Assembly: GCA_016191985.1 (NCBI GenBank)
Contig: JACPVB010000093.1
Coordinates: forward strand, 1-12,341
Length of the DNA stretch: 12,341 bases
Source of the DNA: Chloroflexota bacterium
GTDB lineage: Bacteria; Chloroflexota; Anaerolineae; Anaerolineales; Villigracilaceae
Reading direction: 5' to 3'
In this document: positions 11,824-12,341 of the stretch, piece by piece
How the letters are laid out: each line of letters begins with the position of its first letter
Position numbering within the stretch: the first letter of the stretch is position 1
Translations under genes and position numbers: made by a program
Notes under the pieces: generated by a model
Told to the model about the DNA's origin: nothing
Seen by the model: only the letters and a program-made list of their open reading frames with translations
Database searches by the model: none

Positions 11824-12341
11824 ATGACAACGAATCAAAAAACAGAAGGCAGAAAACAGAAGGCAGACAGTCAAGAGTCTGCTTTCCGCCTTTTACCTTC
11901 CACAGCCAAACCCTCTTTCATCAAAGCTACCTTGGCCATCGTCCAAAAAGACCTGGCCGCGGAACTCCGCTCACGTGAACTGCTCTCCGCCATGTTGGTT
12001 TTTTCCATGCTTGTCATCCTCATCTTCAATTTTGCATTGGAATTGGATGTGAAAGTGCGACAATCCGTCACCGCCGGCGTGCTGTGGACAACCTTCGCCT
12101 TCGCCGGCACGCTCGGCCTCAACCGCTCGATGGCCGTGTAAAAGGACCGCGGCTGTATGGACGGTCTCCTGCTTGCCCCCGTGGATCGCTCCGCCATCTT
12201 CTTCGGCAAGGCCATCAGCAACCTCGCCTTCATGCTCATCGTGGAAGCGATTGTCCTCCCGCTTTATGCCCTGCTTTACAACGAAGTCCGCATTTTTCAA
12301 CCAAGTTTTCTCGGGGTGATCCTGCTTGGTTCCATCGGCTA
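11824..12341 (+). pseudogene. ccmB: Heme-exporter membrane subunit CcmB, interrupted by an in-frame TAA; 3' end outside window
   Basis: CcmB is the membrane subunit paired with CcmA. The frame starts at 11824 and reads IVQKDLAAELRSRELLSAML, a helix, then LNRSMAV and stops at TAA 12139-12141 after 105 residues. The same frame then continues without a stop to the window end and clearly remains CcmB: KDRGCMDGLLLAPVDRSAIF, then FFGKAISNLAF and LIVEAIVLPLYALLY. CcmB normally has Glu at about this place (LNRS-x-A-x-E), so one G to T change (GAA to TAA) explains it. It may be a real mutation, a strain mixture or a base-calling error. An ATG at 12157 with AAAGGA 10 bases before it might allow restart. 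Residues about 7-27 are encoded by heptamer palindrome 4 and are not part of the usual family. Confidence 0.85.
11841..11903 (+). repeat. Heptamer palindrome 4, CAGAA type, inside the start of ccmB
   Basis: Heptamers with core CAGAA start at 11841, 11848, 11855 and 11862, with the two lead bases alternating AA and GG, giving a 13-base exact direct repeat (AACAGAAGGCAGA) at 14-bp spacing. After a short turn, GTCTGC (11877-11882) and degenerate TTCCGCC-like units run in inverse at 7-bp spacing to about 11903. GCAGAC (11863-11868) pairs exactly with 11877-11882, and the longer arms (11845-11868 and 11877-11900) agree at 18 of 24 positions. The whole array is within the ccmB reading frame. Confidence 0.8.

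Noticed and set aside
12139..12141. TAA read as an amino acid through stop-codon reassignment or programmed recoding
   Set aside because: ccmE, ccmF, ccmH and the cytochrome gene all end at TAA in normal places, and no recoding signal is evident. A point mutation or base error is simpler.

Overview
The window looks like part of a bacterial chromosome of moderate GC content. It is most likely from the phylum Chloroflexota, class Anaerolineae. That placement is an inference from style, not from a marker gene: secreted proteins have Thr/Pro-rich linkers, there are several lipoproteins with simple lipoboxes, a tandem ThyX-like protein is present, and a System I cytochrome c maturation cluster uses a CxxxY-type CcmE with a zinc-ribbon companion protein.

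Region 1 (1-2160, + strand) holds the 3' part of a tandem ThyX-like gene, then an AbiEii-type nucleotidyltransferase gene and a small unknown gene overlapping its end by 8 bp. It closes with a perfect 15-bp inverted repeat acting as a two-way terminator. Region 2 (2166-4476) holds an aldo/keto reductase on the minus strand and, diverging from it, a LysM lipoprotein on the plus strand. Their shared 122-bp gap has an 18-bp palindrome and a self-complementary ATTATAAT promoter element that could fire both ways. A small membrane-anchored protein on the minus strand converges on the lipoprotein gene.

Region 3 (4735-12341, + strand) is a cytochrome c maturation (Ccm, System I) cluster: ccmE, terminator-like hairpin, ccmF, ccmH, ccmG, a CcmI-like zinc-ribbon protein, a large membrane-anchored cytochrome c lipoprotein, ccmA and ccmB. 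CcmA/CcmB would load and release heme on CcmE, CcmF would ligate heme to apocytochrome, CcmG/CcmH would keep the CxxCH cysteines reduced, and the cytochrome inside the cluster is a likely client. ccmC is not in view and may follow. ccmB is cut by an in-frame TAA that looks like a single-base change from GAA, and its reading frame continues to the end of the window.

The most unusual signal is not a gene. Four gene junctions inside the Ccm cluster (ccmF/ccmH, zinc-ribbon gene/cytochrome gene, cytochrome gene/ccmA, ccmA/ccmB) each carry an array of exactly 7-bp-spaced degenerate heptamers that turns round into its own inverted complement. The heptamer is different at every site, but the architecture is the same, and three of the four start at the stop codon of the upstream gene. 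Two run into coding sequence and supply N-terminal residues of CcmH and CcmB. Other points of note are the Cys-for-His CcmE and a second cytochrome domain that has lost both expected heme ligands.
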